DNA of 64,000 nucleotides from Parendozoicomonas haliclonae (lineage in GTDB: Bacteria > Pseudomonadota > Gammaproteobacteria > Pseudomonadales > Endozoicomonadaceae). The stretch lies in assembly GCF_900174585.1 (NCBI RefSeq), contig NZ_FWPT01000002.1, positions 186,001 through 250,000 on the forward strand, given 5' to 3'. Shown here in pieces: positions 47,901 through 51,622 of this stretch (within the stretch, counting starts at the first letter, position 1; each line of letters starts with the position of its first letter). The translations under genes were made by a program, and so were the position numbers. Below the pieces are notes generated by a model. That model was not told the DNA's origin. It ran no database searches and was given only the letters and a program-made list of their open reading frames with translations.

Positions 47901-50357
47901 ACCCCTGCGGCACCAGCTGTTTCCGGGAGCCTTCCCTTCCGGGTCATAGTGACTGTTGCTATCCCACCGGTCTGCCGGAATGTCGCCGACAGTATCCCGC
48001 CCCTCTTCCAATAAACGCCACAGGTCATCTAATGAATCAACGTTACCGGGCAAACGACATGAAGCCCCGATAATGGCAATAGCACCGGGGGGAATCGTAT
48101 CTGTAGAAAGAACCTCTTTCGGCTGGGCTGGCTCTGGTTGTGATTGAAGTGTCTCTGGAGATTTGGCAGTTCTGGTTGTAGCCTGCGCCAAAGGTACTAA
48201 CCGGCGGGACAGAGCCTCTATATTACGGGAGCCTATGACCCAGGCGGGTGGAATAGTCAGGCCAAAAGCCTGTCCCACACGATTAGCCAGCTCAACCGCT
48301 GTCAATGACGTCAGCCCCCGGTCAAACAGGGCGTCTTTAATTGTCAGTTCTTGCCGCTCTAGCCCCAACAGAGCTGTAGCCTGATCCAGAAAGCAGTTGG
48401 CCAGATCCGTCTGTAATGTGTGATCCGAAACAACCTCCCTTGCGGGCTCGATATTTTGAGGCTGTGGACCTAGGAGCGCTTGAAACGGTTGTTCATCAGT
48501 GAAACGGGCAATAGCCAGATGGGAAGGCAGATTCCCTTGTTCCAGCGCTATCAAACACCTATCCAAAGCGGCCAGCATCTGCTCCGGTTTTGATGGCAAC
48601 ACTCCGGACAACTCTGAAGCAGCATCCCGGACCATACCGGTTCCCTGCCATATTCCCCAGTTGATCGAAACCGCTGAATGTCCATTCGCGCTCAGGTATT
48701 CAGCCAGACCATCCAGCCCGCCATTTGCTGCCCCATAAACCGTTTGCCCGACGTTGCCCACCAGGGAACAGACTGATGAACAAAGCAAAAGATGACACTC
48801 TTTATTGGCTCTTTCACCCTCCGATAGTGCCTGGAGACGTGTCAGCATCAGAGCCCCTTCCACCTTGGCCCCGGTGACTGCCTGCCAATCATCCTTTGTC
48901 TGATTTTCAAACAGGGCATCCCGCAAAACGCCGGCACCGTGGATAATCAACGACAACGGGTAACCATCACAGGCGGCCAACAGTTGTTCTGGTAGACGGT
49001 CATCACTGACATCACCTGTCAGAGCAACCAGTACACAATCGTCTTTTACCTGCTCCTTCCAGCGGGCCAGAAGACATTGATTAGCATCGGATTGACTGTT
49101 TCGACTTAACAAAACGATCCGCTGATAGTCCTGTTTGATGGCCCAGGAAACCAGATATTGCCCCATCCCCCCAAAAGCACCGGTAATCACAATGCTTCCT
49201 GAACGGGTGGAATGCGAGCGGCTCTGGGACTCAGCAGGGTTATTTATTACCTGTCCGTTCATGGCCTGCAATTGATCGCCCCGCAGACGCAGTACCATAG
49301 GGGAGGATGCCGATCCACAGAGTGCGGACCAAAGCAATATCTTCTGGCTATCGATATCCCATGAAGAGCCAAGCTGCAGCAGGCGTATCGGTAGATCCGG
49401 CCACTCTTTTTTGAGTGAAGGCAGCAGACCGCCCAAAAGGCCCGATATCAGAGTGTCACTAAGGGTTTCCTCGCTTCCACCCGTTAGCAGAGTGATTGAT
49501 TGGCAAGCACGTTGGCCACTCTGAAGCCGCTGGCCAATACCTTGAAGCTGCTGAAAATATTCCCAAACCTGCGCCAGAGCAGGTTCTGTTTCCGGCAGGG
49601 AGATAAGCAGATGACCGGTTGGCGCCAGGTCTGAGAATGCATCACCCACCTGTTCTATAAGCGATGCCTGTTGTCCTTTTTTCGACAACAGGGGTTTCAG
49701 ACGGGCACTCAGTGTACCATGTAAGTACCAGATCTCACTGGCCGCCTGGTCTGGTGTGGCTGAGGTATAGGGCTGCCAGCTGATGCTGTAGAGCATGGGG
49801 GCGCTATTTGTATCAACACCGGGATCAACATCCGCATCCGGCGATGATAATGACGCGGGAGAGAAATCCTGTGTCTGTAATGGATAAAGCGGCAACCCGG
49901 TCAGATTCATCCGTTCATTGCCGTATAAATGCTCAGACTCAAGACCGGCACCAGAAAACACACGTTGAACCAGTGCCTCGCAATTTTCCTGAGCATTGCC
50001 GGGGTTTAATTTTTGCAAAAAGGTCTGCCAGCTTTCAGCCATATCCTCTGGGTAGATTGGCTGGTTAGCCACCCGGAGTTCAGGGGGATACTGATCTTCA
50101 GGTTGAGAGGAGAGCACCTCCAGAAGGTTAATTAATTCCTCCCGATCACCTGCAAAAAAAAGAGCCTGCCAGGGCATTGTTGATCGTGTGCGTGCCAAGG
50201 TGCTCGCAAACTGCACGACAGATAACTCCGTTTCCTGACGACAGAATTCCAATAATCTTCCGGCCCACTCGGCAAGTGCAGCACGACTGAATGCGGAGAC
50301 CAACACTGGCACCCGCTCTTCCCCCTGAGGAGTTTGCCCCCACCATCTTTCACTCAT
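26985..50357 (-). CDS. Giant modular type I polyketide synthase, second protein (about 7790 residues)
   Basis: The start is ATG 50357 (MSERWW...), because GAGGAG lies 7 bases upstream (plus-strand 50365-50370) and the protein begins there with the linker that normally follows a KS; the frame extends to 50411. Domain order with approximate residues: post-KS linker and KR 1-600, ACP 646-717 / KS 756-1186, AT 1199-1576, DH 1659-1936, KR 1942-2436, ACP 2472-2544 / KS 2574-2999, DH 3032-3309, cMT 3339-3692, ER 3926-4234, KR 4246-4466, ACP 4492-4569 / KS 4601-5026, KR 5069-5502, ACP 5536-5609 / KS 5639-6064, cMT 6132-6479, KR 6499-6926, ACP 6942-7016 / KS 7039-7462, AT relic 7466-7756. It ends without ACP, thioesterase or reductase. 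All five KS Cys are present. Only one AT is intact. The gene is one uninterrupted frame of 23.4 kb. It accepts the chain from the upstream protein, whose last KS completes its first module. Confidence 0.93.
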   Translation of the reverse strand: MSERWWGQTPQGEERVPVLVSAFSRAALAEWAGRLLEFCRQETELSVVQFASTLARTRSTMPWQALFFAGDREELINLLEVLSSQPEDQYPPELRVANQPIYPEDMAESWQTFLQKLNPGNAQENCEALVQRVFSGAGLESEHLYGNERMNLTGLPLYPLQTQDFSPASLSSPDADVDPGVDTNSAPMLYSISWQPYTSATPDQAASEIWYLHGTLSARLKPLLSKKGQQASLIEQVGDAFSDLAPTGHLLISLPETEPALAQVWEYFQQLQGIGQRLQSGQRACQSITLLTGGSEETLSDTLISGLLGGLLPSLKKEWPDLPIRLLQLGSSWDIDSQKILLWSALCGSASSPMVLRLRGDQLQAMNGQVINNPAESQSRSHSTRSGSIVITGAFGGMGQYLVSWAIKQDYQRIVLLSRNSQSDANQCLLARWKEQVKDDCVLVALTGDVSDDRLPEQLLAACDGYPLSLIIHGAGVLRDALFENQTKDDWQAVTGAKVEGALMLTRLQALSEGERANKECHLLLCSSVCSLVGNVGQTVYGAANGGLDGLAEYLSANGHSAVSINWGIWQGTGMVRDAASELSGVLPSKPEQMLAALDRCLIALEQGNLPSHLAIARFTDEQPFQALLGPQPQNIEPAREVVSDHTLQTDLANCFLDQATALLGLERQELTIKDALFDRGLTSLTAVELANRVGQAFGLTIPPAWVIGSRNIEALSRRLVPLAQATTRTAKSPETLQSQPEPAQPKEVLSTDTIPPGAIAIIGASCRLPGNVDSLDDLWRLLEEGRDTVGDIPADRWDSNSHYDPEGKAPGNSWCRRGSFIENPEMFDAAFFGISPREAEKLDPMQRLLLEQCWHALEHAGLSPDHLEGTRTGVYIGIGSSDYHERLVAENAVNHSVQDTYDLTGSQQSFSAGRLSWHLGLQGPSLTVETACSSSLVALHLAVQALRGGECDQALVAGVQLMFNPDHFVTLTHARTIAPDGLCKAFAENADGYGRGEGCAVVVLRRADLVRSDHPILTPMLAMIRGSAINHDGRSNGLTVPCAEAQELVCREALVNSGLSPADIHYIEAHGTGTALGDPIEASALQTVYGEGRDIQSPLWLGTVKANLGHLEAGAGLAGVLKVLVMFRNQRIPGQIHCQPLSQRIDWKDGLQVPTVSQPLPQPARTGVSSFGMSGTNAHIILESAQASEELQAGGKDDERPWPLIFSARSQNALKDLLQQYATLAGDIGIHARFTLRDLCWNLAQTRALLKCRRVITANSWPELSTELTANQRQAVEQTDDPEIVWLFTGQGSQYTGMGQSLYGRESAFTQAIDQCAQLLAPHFTLPLTDLLFSDEHSGLLNQTRYTQPALFALEYALAQQWLVWGMKPDVLLGHSVGEITAACVAGLFSLEDAITLITARGQLMQELPVEGPRQGGMVSVMAAEADILPLLSVPDVVIAAVNGPQQTVVSGSLSGLAQLQNTLESGGIDYIPLMVSHAFHSPLMEPMTARFREHIGGIQFSQPRWPLICNVTGEQADAEMASIDYWVRHILSSVRFYDSVKTLLAGKESEAQKTRLWVEMGPKPVLINLVRTIVGSDFNALACLDGNVPEQGRGSQLWQGFVQWVEQGGEPDWSGVLGEGAARFMNLPLYPFQRKYYSALRPQTVVQQVPNIQHVQPIQEVRQLDKQTTPLIYQHRVGDQVVVPGAWYIAQTIALFSRVSGQNSFALEAIEFDHPLLLPDDSSRHQVMLHLKSEGEQWRFSVENDAGGVFCRGRILANKEPLPSIDNDALKASQGNPLPKNELAYRLKRQGVNWGADWFWYRQGWQEKADSCLVEMARPQNAGEEHTPVDSALIDNLFSCGQLCLPSVEQRALVPFSVERLQVCIPAQNKCLSEVQSCDGGFCNYQRLSYALKDDGSVEGMNAQLQFYDPAGHCWLAMEGITARQATDAAFNARPSLSDLWSLVWQPLSIPSVHTRNESVDSHCRVVVIGDSRQQAGNSITRQRIVESFQKTGIPCTSFDLGELALTGEDGKSRLRQWLVEDNGHQDSAPHILLLAPADNVLSRFVPFLPHLLETLYESVQPPTLWLLTCNNWVIPEERLADDSAGEIPYPGQSLFWGIGSVMAREHPELCCYLGDLDTRTPNASLAPVEQQVLTLFRAAIKDKAPETHWLWRGQQCYGLRMAEQDGSAPPEPVPQLHKNGFYLVTGGLGDLGLSILERMADWGAGTLVTVNRNAPRSEAQALIDRLSGKGVRVIPRQADISDRTSLERLLTFMEQEHGPLLGVIHGAGALDDGILLNQSVERFERVHAAKAAGAWHLHKLTKDKPLTFFVVLSSATWLLGMPGQGNYSAANVFMDTLVSHRRGRGLPAASLCLGPVGKTSHIASRDSQTQNRQNAMGIADSSREQTLDALATLLCGDKSESGERVLLHYDPQKLAAFYHQHCPHQPLFSAFRTCFQAGENASQVSTKSDTPWPQGKPKPEAEPQSGDKRESLQQLICNAVAEILKLPAEEMDRQEPLTAQGFDSITALELRRSLQPHFQRQLPATLLFDYPSLEAMTGYLLPDYTPPQRENVEAVTTSPIEEQPSTEEPVPETAIAIIGMGCRFPGDVETPEQLWALLDGEACPVTPVPDSRWDAEALYVQDPGIPGTITCRTGFFIDGIDLFDPAFFGIPVHEANVMDPQQRIALECSWQACANAGYTRDQLNNSLTGVYMGQMSYEYQSLQSTAPAQHTGLTGTGTAAAATSGRISYCLGLRGPALTIDTACSSSLAAVDAACKGLLNHDCDMALAGGVSLMLTPLLYLEFSRLEGMSPDGICRSFGAGANGVGWGEGCGVVLLKRYQDALNDGDPILAIIRGGAVNQDGRSQQLTAPNGPSQQALVRSALERCSCDVNGLDYLETHGTGTPLGDSIEAGALAEIFAERHEPLLLGSAKSNLGHTQAAAGILGLMKVVLAMQHEHLPASLHAEERNPHIPWESTRLEVLCQGRPWPRRPGHRRRAGVSSFGLIGTNVHLIVEEPHQPVAAQVFNTEAVPFQRISCWFQPYGSQQPASQKTTTFLWQTLSMTRYPWLADHKVNDQIIVPGTLLLAAYFEYSDQPGCLNDLTLQQPLMLGADDVWEIAVQKEQQAIRITARSVNQTGGADVVHLASGHGGCSDTGSQASTLPSPVNLREMVSHLSREAEEQELADLYQMLADSGIKFGSAFHTVRQLWHTSEGGLPVAVARVALDQSMPIEGSQRVLHPLLVDGCLHAGALLINKAMQQKDGSAIPEHAIVPAAFDELRLEAATTTEVWVWVTLLETTTRSASCRIDIRDSQGLAIGAIGRALFRIQGADHAGKPCWQLDTVNKPLDEQERSLDVLPHTEALSGLFASLKGNPDLCFGPAYHDWPKDVSQNQLTSMARSIVKQALVSLFPKVATSNEWDVAEFLAEVAVVPRYHRLVEQYRKFVLSDEGYKSAELPPGPAVTLLETVGEALPDLLTGKREISDLFNHSRFRDALTALYRDTPAAIAGNSLVRRVMVTLVDNLGRGRKLQVMEVGAGTGGLTQALLPVLPPDGIRYTMTDVSPFLVDSARKQFQASGFVDAAVYDLNQPSDQQENHSDLKGGMDILIAANALHTATDLHATLLGLRQLLRPNGVLLFLETMCRIPWVETVFGLFEGWDGYQDEGLPDDSPILSAQQWQSALEQAGFDAVQTLPVDSCLPAGHGESGQAVIMARRGLQDKSDLTDRPPYLSSSSQRYWLYAPSDSSEALEQVLGKVGQTVEVWNSNHGLPKVDNDHQTFIYFIPDEQSYGSELLGVAMALRNALFAMATEISVLAEQHKIRTCIVSRGAGAPITGTGVDPIQATVTGIIRTLSREMPQISWRQVDLDPADVPADQMRALARELNAVWQDKQDTLVVCRQGHRWIHRVIPQPENNRLAYHPDNNPHLSGIKESQGNLNSLSWSDVSRSPPGAGEVEIHVSATGVNFRDLLICLGQYPGLEDPDKELGTECCGEIVRIGAGVNHIAVGQRVIALSGGSFSRYLTTHALHVCALPAGFRQDQGATLPAAFTTVWHSLVELAGINEKDHVLIHAGAGGIGLAAIQVCRLRGARFILTASSHKQTWLQSYLNSSGEGQPVHIYSSRNTAFADAILTETGGKGVSVVLNSLSAPGFIDANLRAVQKGGFFLELGKREIWTAEQVHSVRPDVRYQAVDVARINEQEPERVQNWLAEITSLIASGQLEPLPASIYAPERIVDALRDMQAGKTVGKVILDMDGSHSHPFICRPDARYLVIGGSRGLGLLIARWLIRHGARRLVLVGRHPMDSEVVESLRSEAPDADLTTVVLNVGSEPLDTLFAPDKQPYAGIFHCAGVLDNGLFLKQDKQAFERVLAPKVTGAWHIHQAIVAQPLDKRPDFCVYLSSVVSLYGANGQANHAAANSYLDQLSQWQRRQNINAISINVGPISDIGSAASMAPAVQAQMEAEGLGFLSPEDFLEQLEQILLQREQFPEGRALIINRRQENISGEDTNTAASVSKGQWSRSALEELVQREVRGILSLHEAIPSDRALQEFGLGSLLAVELCNRLARQLQIPLSTTLLFDHPTIEALVCYLSSKLAIDADNEEGNEVQNEPLVSGPEGDTGRLDDIAVISMACRLPGGVDSPEQLWQQLMAGEESVSEVPASRWSNDDWYGPGQPGKICNRRGGFLDDIEQFDPQAFGISEEEAPFIAPELRLLLETGQECLERGNYPPDKTDSTRTGVFVGLRSSEYQQRSLFGHGEIQPWSMSGSLASTMAGRLSYWLNLKGPNLPVDTACSSSLVATHLACQSLRQNECDLALAGGVNIILEPRGSAYFSTVNALSPSGHCHSFGEAADGFVRSEGCVLLLLKRMKDALGDGDKIEAVITGSAVNQDGRSQGITAPNGPAQQTVIRQSLSASGLSPEQVGYVEAHGTGTELGDPIEVEALAEVFSERSDSLLLGSIKSNIGHTETAAGSAGLLKAILCLREGIIPPSLHSQVLNPRLQWDTLPVSVVQTATDFPSSNRFPRVAGVSSFGISGTNVHLLVRGLHDGEQSLVAEQNVEPAVLPKHSSTTRKRYWLEANDVSPQPDADIPARCYQVQWQPVRVQVSSSQSLPTEPVLLLESGASQLLEAFVECWQQQDGLIVRSTLENINSPEITPAFVLLPVTVNTVDEWLDWVEQLQRWLKNTEASMPLWFLLETSATDNPAHCQREVVRGMCRGLARALACELPKFRGGVIESHRSPSASELSWLVSYLGQYGEQGADERLCLRDDGWCHLRLEASAEQTSITGFSASLGTILVVGGAGDIGRLVVQWLLDQGAQHIVIVGRSQPERHKPWFSQLNTSRVEYRQVDVCKWAEVEALVAGLNDLTSVFYLAGVYSSGLLTEQSRNDWQVVTNSKVTGALNLHRATLDKQLDAFVLFSSAVTVTGNSGQASYLAANAGLDQLAECRQRCGLPAISIGWGGWGESAIIRESSARWSGLSRDLESGEALGILSAILKAPQSDTGYWLALALDWQQFPKDWLSPVLGDMTHDVPPACPPSESTPAFLQIQQTKAELRHNALLNLLMDELLPLLPAEIRARLDDKKLAGKGLFSLGIDSLMVVAFAQKIQQLLGINFPVTWAVTAPNLTDLSERILESIDFSQFVNVSASREEAPHGEAPNLKNEPIAVVGFGCNLPGGVSDLDSLWTMLLDDQELTTDIPAERFDSDAIFSDDKDQPGKSYTRRGCFIENPGLFDAELFDLTPREAAAMDPQHRLLLLCGWRALEQAGLQPEDLKNSQTGVYLGIGPSEYDLCRDDRLDQISGQDVTGTHTSFSAGRFSYLLGLQGPSMAIDTACSSSLVAVHLAVQALRAGECDLALAGGVQLMLSPIPFVGLSRTRALSADGRCKTFSEQADGYGRGEGCVVIALRRLSTARSNGEQILAVIRGSAVNHDGSSSALTVPNEHAQVKVIQAALDNAGLKADEVAGVEAHGTGTILGDPIEVSALHRVYGSSVRQSSLKLGCIKSRIGHLESAAGLAGFAKVLACLKHRSLPPQAVEGELNTKVNWRDISVEVCREVCTFDGEEPLRLGLSSFGISGTNAHLIIESPEPQQTITRPALPPRVFQLEHYWLETERLYSQVVESLEEDCNSIAPELLPDEWFMEERKVPAPIHSLLPLPEKRNLQVSSDDIDERRGLEQHTIRWIAQTLKTMGMTASPQSSGEGVHKLADRYDIPVSQRPLFQRMLEIVQEYGDGGLLEDDATAELTPIQTPAGQLLAHCGNHLAGVLQGKVSPVEVMLGDIGRPLLESLYSSGEMIDQVIRTIIPSVREAAKASSGAPLNIVELGAGTGSLTHKIIPELVAVAEEYGVRINYLFTDVSASFIEQARRRFADIDMVSFVLLDLNQSLSDQLSEQGEGNGELFDLVLAVNVVHISAYLKRSLTSIREIVKESGLVLIVESSNPGIWTDLTFGLLEGWWQCAEDPARKGYPLLPASRWCQLLEQYGFDNGQSLMADDAPQAIITARACDSGADHHSIIVLTGDTFPQSDGYSLSFINLDEGWQDKLCTLLATEASVEISADTVDVIFALGMVRGNYRQGEELLNSSLHYLDILLQLPELLLGHKGVTPRLWLASFRDHSSAAGADRDMTEIVHHPLFCLSRVVGREYQELGVGRITFEQTEGLSDLVRELRWQRRNRGKLRAVDVLWQQGQRSQLTLNSEPASDRFPKNIQCQSDSRYLICGSGGMARLAARWLIQRGARHIVMISRNASLSDTDNQEIEAFRGQVVIEIVQASVEDLDRLTELFRTPDQPLIRGIIHCAGSLDDSVCANLTVDRIRNVLRPKLIGGLNLLQLVEQNPMDFVVFFSSASTVMSPPGLGSYVAANAALEAVGKAGTDSGLPITTIGWPAVAKTGVANLQASNKPMQRLLQENGLLSLSPDQSVACLNHLVTEDRRDCTQYVLPLEPHKWANTASPQIDNAEVPITGMSPGQQRNDLHQLIVTSLREVLRDPTRQFSENVVLSEQGLDSLLAVELRQKLVKRTGLSLSTTVLFEYPTLDMLIQHLMNQREDGSEGVEADEAAIETVVETSSEAIAIVGIGCRLPDGVEGAESFWEALLSGHDFVGSVPDDRWSNTEGRESGGFLKDIDQFDPLFFEIPPREAPWLDPQARVFMEVSWQAFEDAGMTYEQLWGSRTAVYLGIYNNDYQQRIYRQPEQELDAWSALGSEHSTLVGKLAYWLNLKGPAMPVNTACSSSLVAVSMGCEALINGSVDLALCGGVNLILSPRRHQYFRKLKALSPTGHCRTFSDDADGFVPSEGCGMVVLKRLSQAQADHDRIYGVIKGWATNQDGRSQGLTAPSGKAQEAVIQKALARAEYKAGDVGYLETHGTGTLLGDPIEVQAIAQAMERAGESSQTELILGALKSVAGHTEAAAGVLGLIKTALAMHNRRVPGNLHCHEPNSRIPWQELRVRMPVLGEPWPESSNGIPLSASVSAFGFSGTNAHIVLEPVLEKESTETGGECPLSLYLLPLSARSDQALQAWVSHIQSWLNEHGPDFDASALCAFFALKRSHFEHRAVILGRNANELRSSACSPLMSGAELPESILCCYQLTGEWPERKSQELLSYYQGLPMFAQVINLCAEIQEISPHEWLKQDDAQRLGASIELAIALQLNEWGVVPDYVEATGLGEITAQALSGHAHLESVLNSLWGREADIDHDTEETTTPRCELRLASQPQFGAETVPYTMLVSRQKSDICANDCSPVALDLSHPLQALAYWYTNGGEVNWELLYQEPPEWLNPGFYPFQRERYWIEETDHQGSPEAKADGDVMVSFSMAGSFQKE
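27090..29240 (-). other. PKS module 8 fragment: KS followed by a dead acyltransferase
   Basis: KS has VNTACSSSL and HGTGT, but KSNIGH reads KSVAGH. The following region is recognisably AT-like (ELAIALQLNEWGVVPDYV), but the nucleophile elbow GHSxGE reads ATGLGE, with Gly at the Ser position (27453-27455). There is no ACP or release domain. Confidence 0.8.
29310..33440 (-). other. PKS module 7: KS-cMT-KR-ACP
   Basis: KS has IDTACSSSL and no AT. cMT has IVELGAGTGSLTHK (about 31435-31479). KR has Tyr in GLGSYVAAN (29862-29864) and LDD, but its cofactor motif reads CGSGGMA instead of GGxGxxG. ACP has GLDSL (Ser 29421-29423). Confidence 0.83.
33530..36555 (-). other. PKS module 6: KS-KR-ACP
   Basis: KS has VDTACSSSL and is followed by a KR, without AT. 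KR has VGGAGDIG and Tyr in GQASYLAAN (34125-34127). The stereochemical loop is VYSSGL with no LDD, suggesting an A-type KR unlike its neighbours. ACP has GIDSL (Ser 33636-33638). Confidence 0.85.
36650..42636 (-). other. PKS module 5: KS-DH-cMT-ER-KR(Tyr to His)-ACP
   Basis: KS has IDTACSSSL and no AT follows. DH has HKVNDQIIVPG and HPLLVDGCLHAG. cMT has VMEVGAGTGGLTQAL. ER has GVNFRDLLICLGQYPG and GAGGIGLAAIQ. KR keeps IGGSRGLG, but the catalytic Tyr position reads GQANHAAAN (His codon 37179-37181) and the LDD loop reads LDN. ACP has GLGSL (Ser 36759-36761). The order DH-cMT-ER-KR-ACP is that of fungal highly reducing PKS and animal FAS. Confidence 0.85.
42725..48090 (-). other. PKS module 4: KS-AT-DH-KR-ACP
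   Basis: KS has VETACSSSL (Cys near 47560) and HGTGT. The only intact AT of the assembly line (45630-46760) has GQGSQYTGMG, GHSVGE (Ser codon 46227-46229) and the HAFH specificity motif, which points to malonyl-CoA. DH has HRVGDQVVVPG and an Asp in LIDNLF. KR has TGGLGDLG, LDD (B-type) and Tyr in GQGNYSAAN. ACP has GFDSI (Ser 42837-42839). The predicted output is an alpha,beta-double bond. Confidence 0.88.
48205..50357 (-). other. PKS module 3, second half: linker-KR-ACP
   Basis: The first 180 residues are the KS-to-AT linker and post-AT-like remnant (ending GLPLYPLQTQDF), with no acyltransferase. The KR has VITGAFGGMG and the catalytic Tyr in GQTVYGAAN (codon 48735-48737); the stereochemical loop reads VLRDAL (third D kept). 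The ACP motif is DRGLTSL, with the pantetheine Ser at 48306-48308. The KS of this module sits at the C-terminus of the other protein. Confidence 0.85.
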
Positions 50358-50370
50358 GATCAGGCTCCTC
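50350..50370 (-). promoter_or_regulatory. Translational coupling site between the two PKS genes
   Basis: On the minus strand the sequence reads GAGGAG-N7-ATGAGTGA. The downstream ATG lies 8 bases inside the upstream gene, whose TGA stop ends the motif. A strong ribosome-binding site plus the overlap indicates coupled translation and roughly equal amounts of the two proteins. Confidence 0.85.
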
Positions 50371-51622
50371 AAGGATAAGATGGGCATTCGTACCACTGAT
50401 ACCAAACGCACTGACAGCCGCTCGTCGTTTATCTTTGGTGTTAACCGGCCAGGGGATTTGTTCTCGGGGAACAGTCAGATTGAGAGAATGCCAGGGAATC
50501 TCGGGGCTAAGTTCCGAACAGTGCAGGGATGCTGGAATACTGCCATGGTTCATGGCGAGTACTGTCTTGATAACACCGGCTACACCCGCTGCAGCCTCAC
50601 TATGGCCAATATTGCCTTTTGCAGACCCCATCCATAGCAGCTCGGAATCCCGGCGGCCTCGGCCATAAACTTCACCGACTGCGCGGGCTTCAAGAGGATC
50701 ACCCAGCCGGGTTCCGGTGCCATGGGCCTCCATATAATCAATATCACTGCCCTCAAGGCCAGTACGTTTCAGGGTTTTACGGAGCAGTTGAATCTGCGCC
50801 TCACCATTGGGGGCAGTTGGTCCCTGGGAGTGACCATCCTGATTGATAGCACTGGCGCTAATAACTGCCAGTACAGGATCACCGTCTCTGCGTGCATCTT
50901 CCAGCCGCTTAAGCACCACCATGCCGCAGCCCTCGGCGGGGACAAAGCCATCCGCATCAGCAGCAAAAGGACGACAGCGGAAACGAGGGGAGAGTACATT
51001 CATACGCGCGAGCATCGGATAATGCCCAGGCCGCTCAATCAGACTGACCCCACCGGCAACAGCAAGGGAACAATCATCATTCAGCAACCCCAAACAGGCT
51101 TGATGAATAGCAACCAGAGACGAGGAACAACCGGTATTGATTGGCATATTGGGACCCTGTAGCCCCAGGCTATACGACAACCTGCCAACCATTGCGCTGT
51201 GTTCACTGTTTATAAGATTGGTCGCGTTTATTGCGCTGTCCGGAAGGTTCAGCATCCGCCCCTGATGACCATTGGCATAGAGCCCGATCCAGACGCCGGT
51301 ATCACTGCCATAAAGTGTTTCACGCCGCTGTCCCGCCCGTTCGAGGGCATTCCAGGCCGTTTGCATCATCACAAACAGTTGAGGATCCAGCTCGCGGGCT
51401 TCAGCGGGGGCGATACCAAAGAAGCCGGCATCAAACAAATAGATGTTTTCAAGGAAGCCACCCTCGATATTACTAAAGCCAGTCCCGGTCATCGTGTTCA
51501 GCCGCGACTTCGGTACCGGGCCAACCGCATCGGTTCCTGACTTTAAAAGCTCCCAAAACTCTTCCGGGCTATCAGCCCCACCCGGGTAGCGACATCCCAT
51601 GCCAATAATGGCAATTCGCCGA
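50350..51622 (-). other. PKS module 3, first half: C-terminal KS
   Basis: KS has INTGCSSSL (Cys near 51128), HGTGT and KGNIGH, and ends LEEPDHE at the protein end. The KR and ACP of the same module are at the start of the next protein, so the module is split directly after the KS, as in many AT-less assembly lines. Confidence 0.85.

Noticed and set aside
50358-50411. Extension of the second PKS protein to an upstream start at 50411
   Set aside because: It would overlap the upstream KS coding region further, and the ATG at 50357 has the clear Shine-Dalgarno site and coupling overlap.
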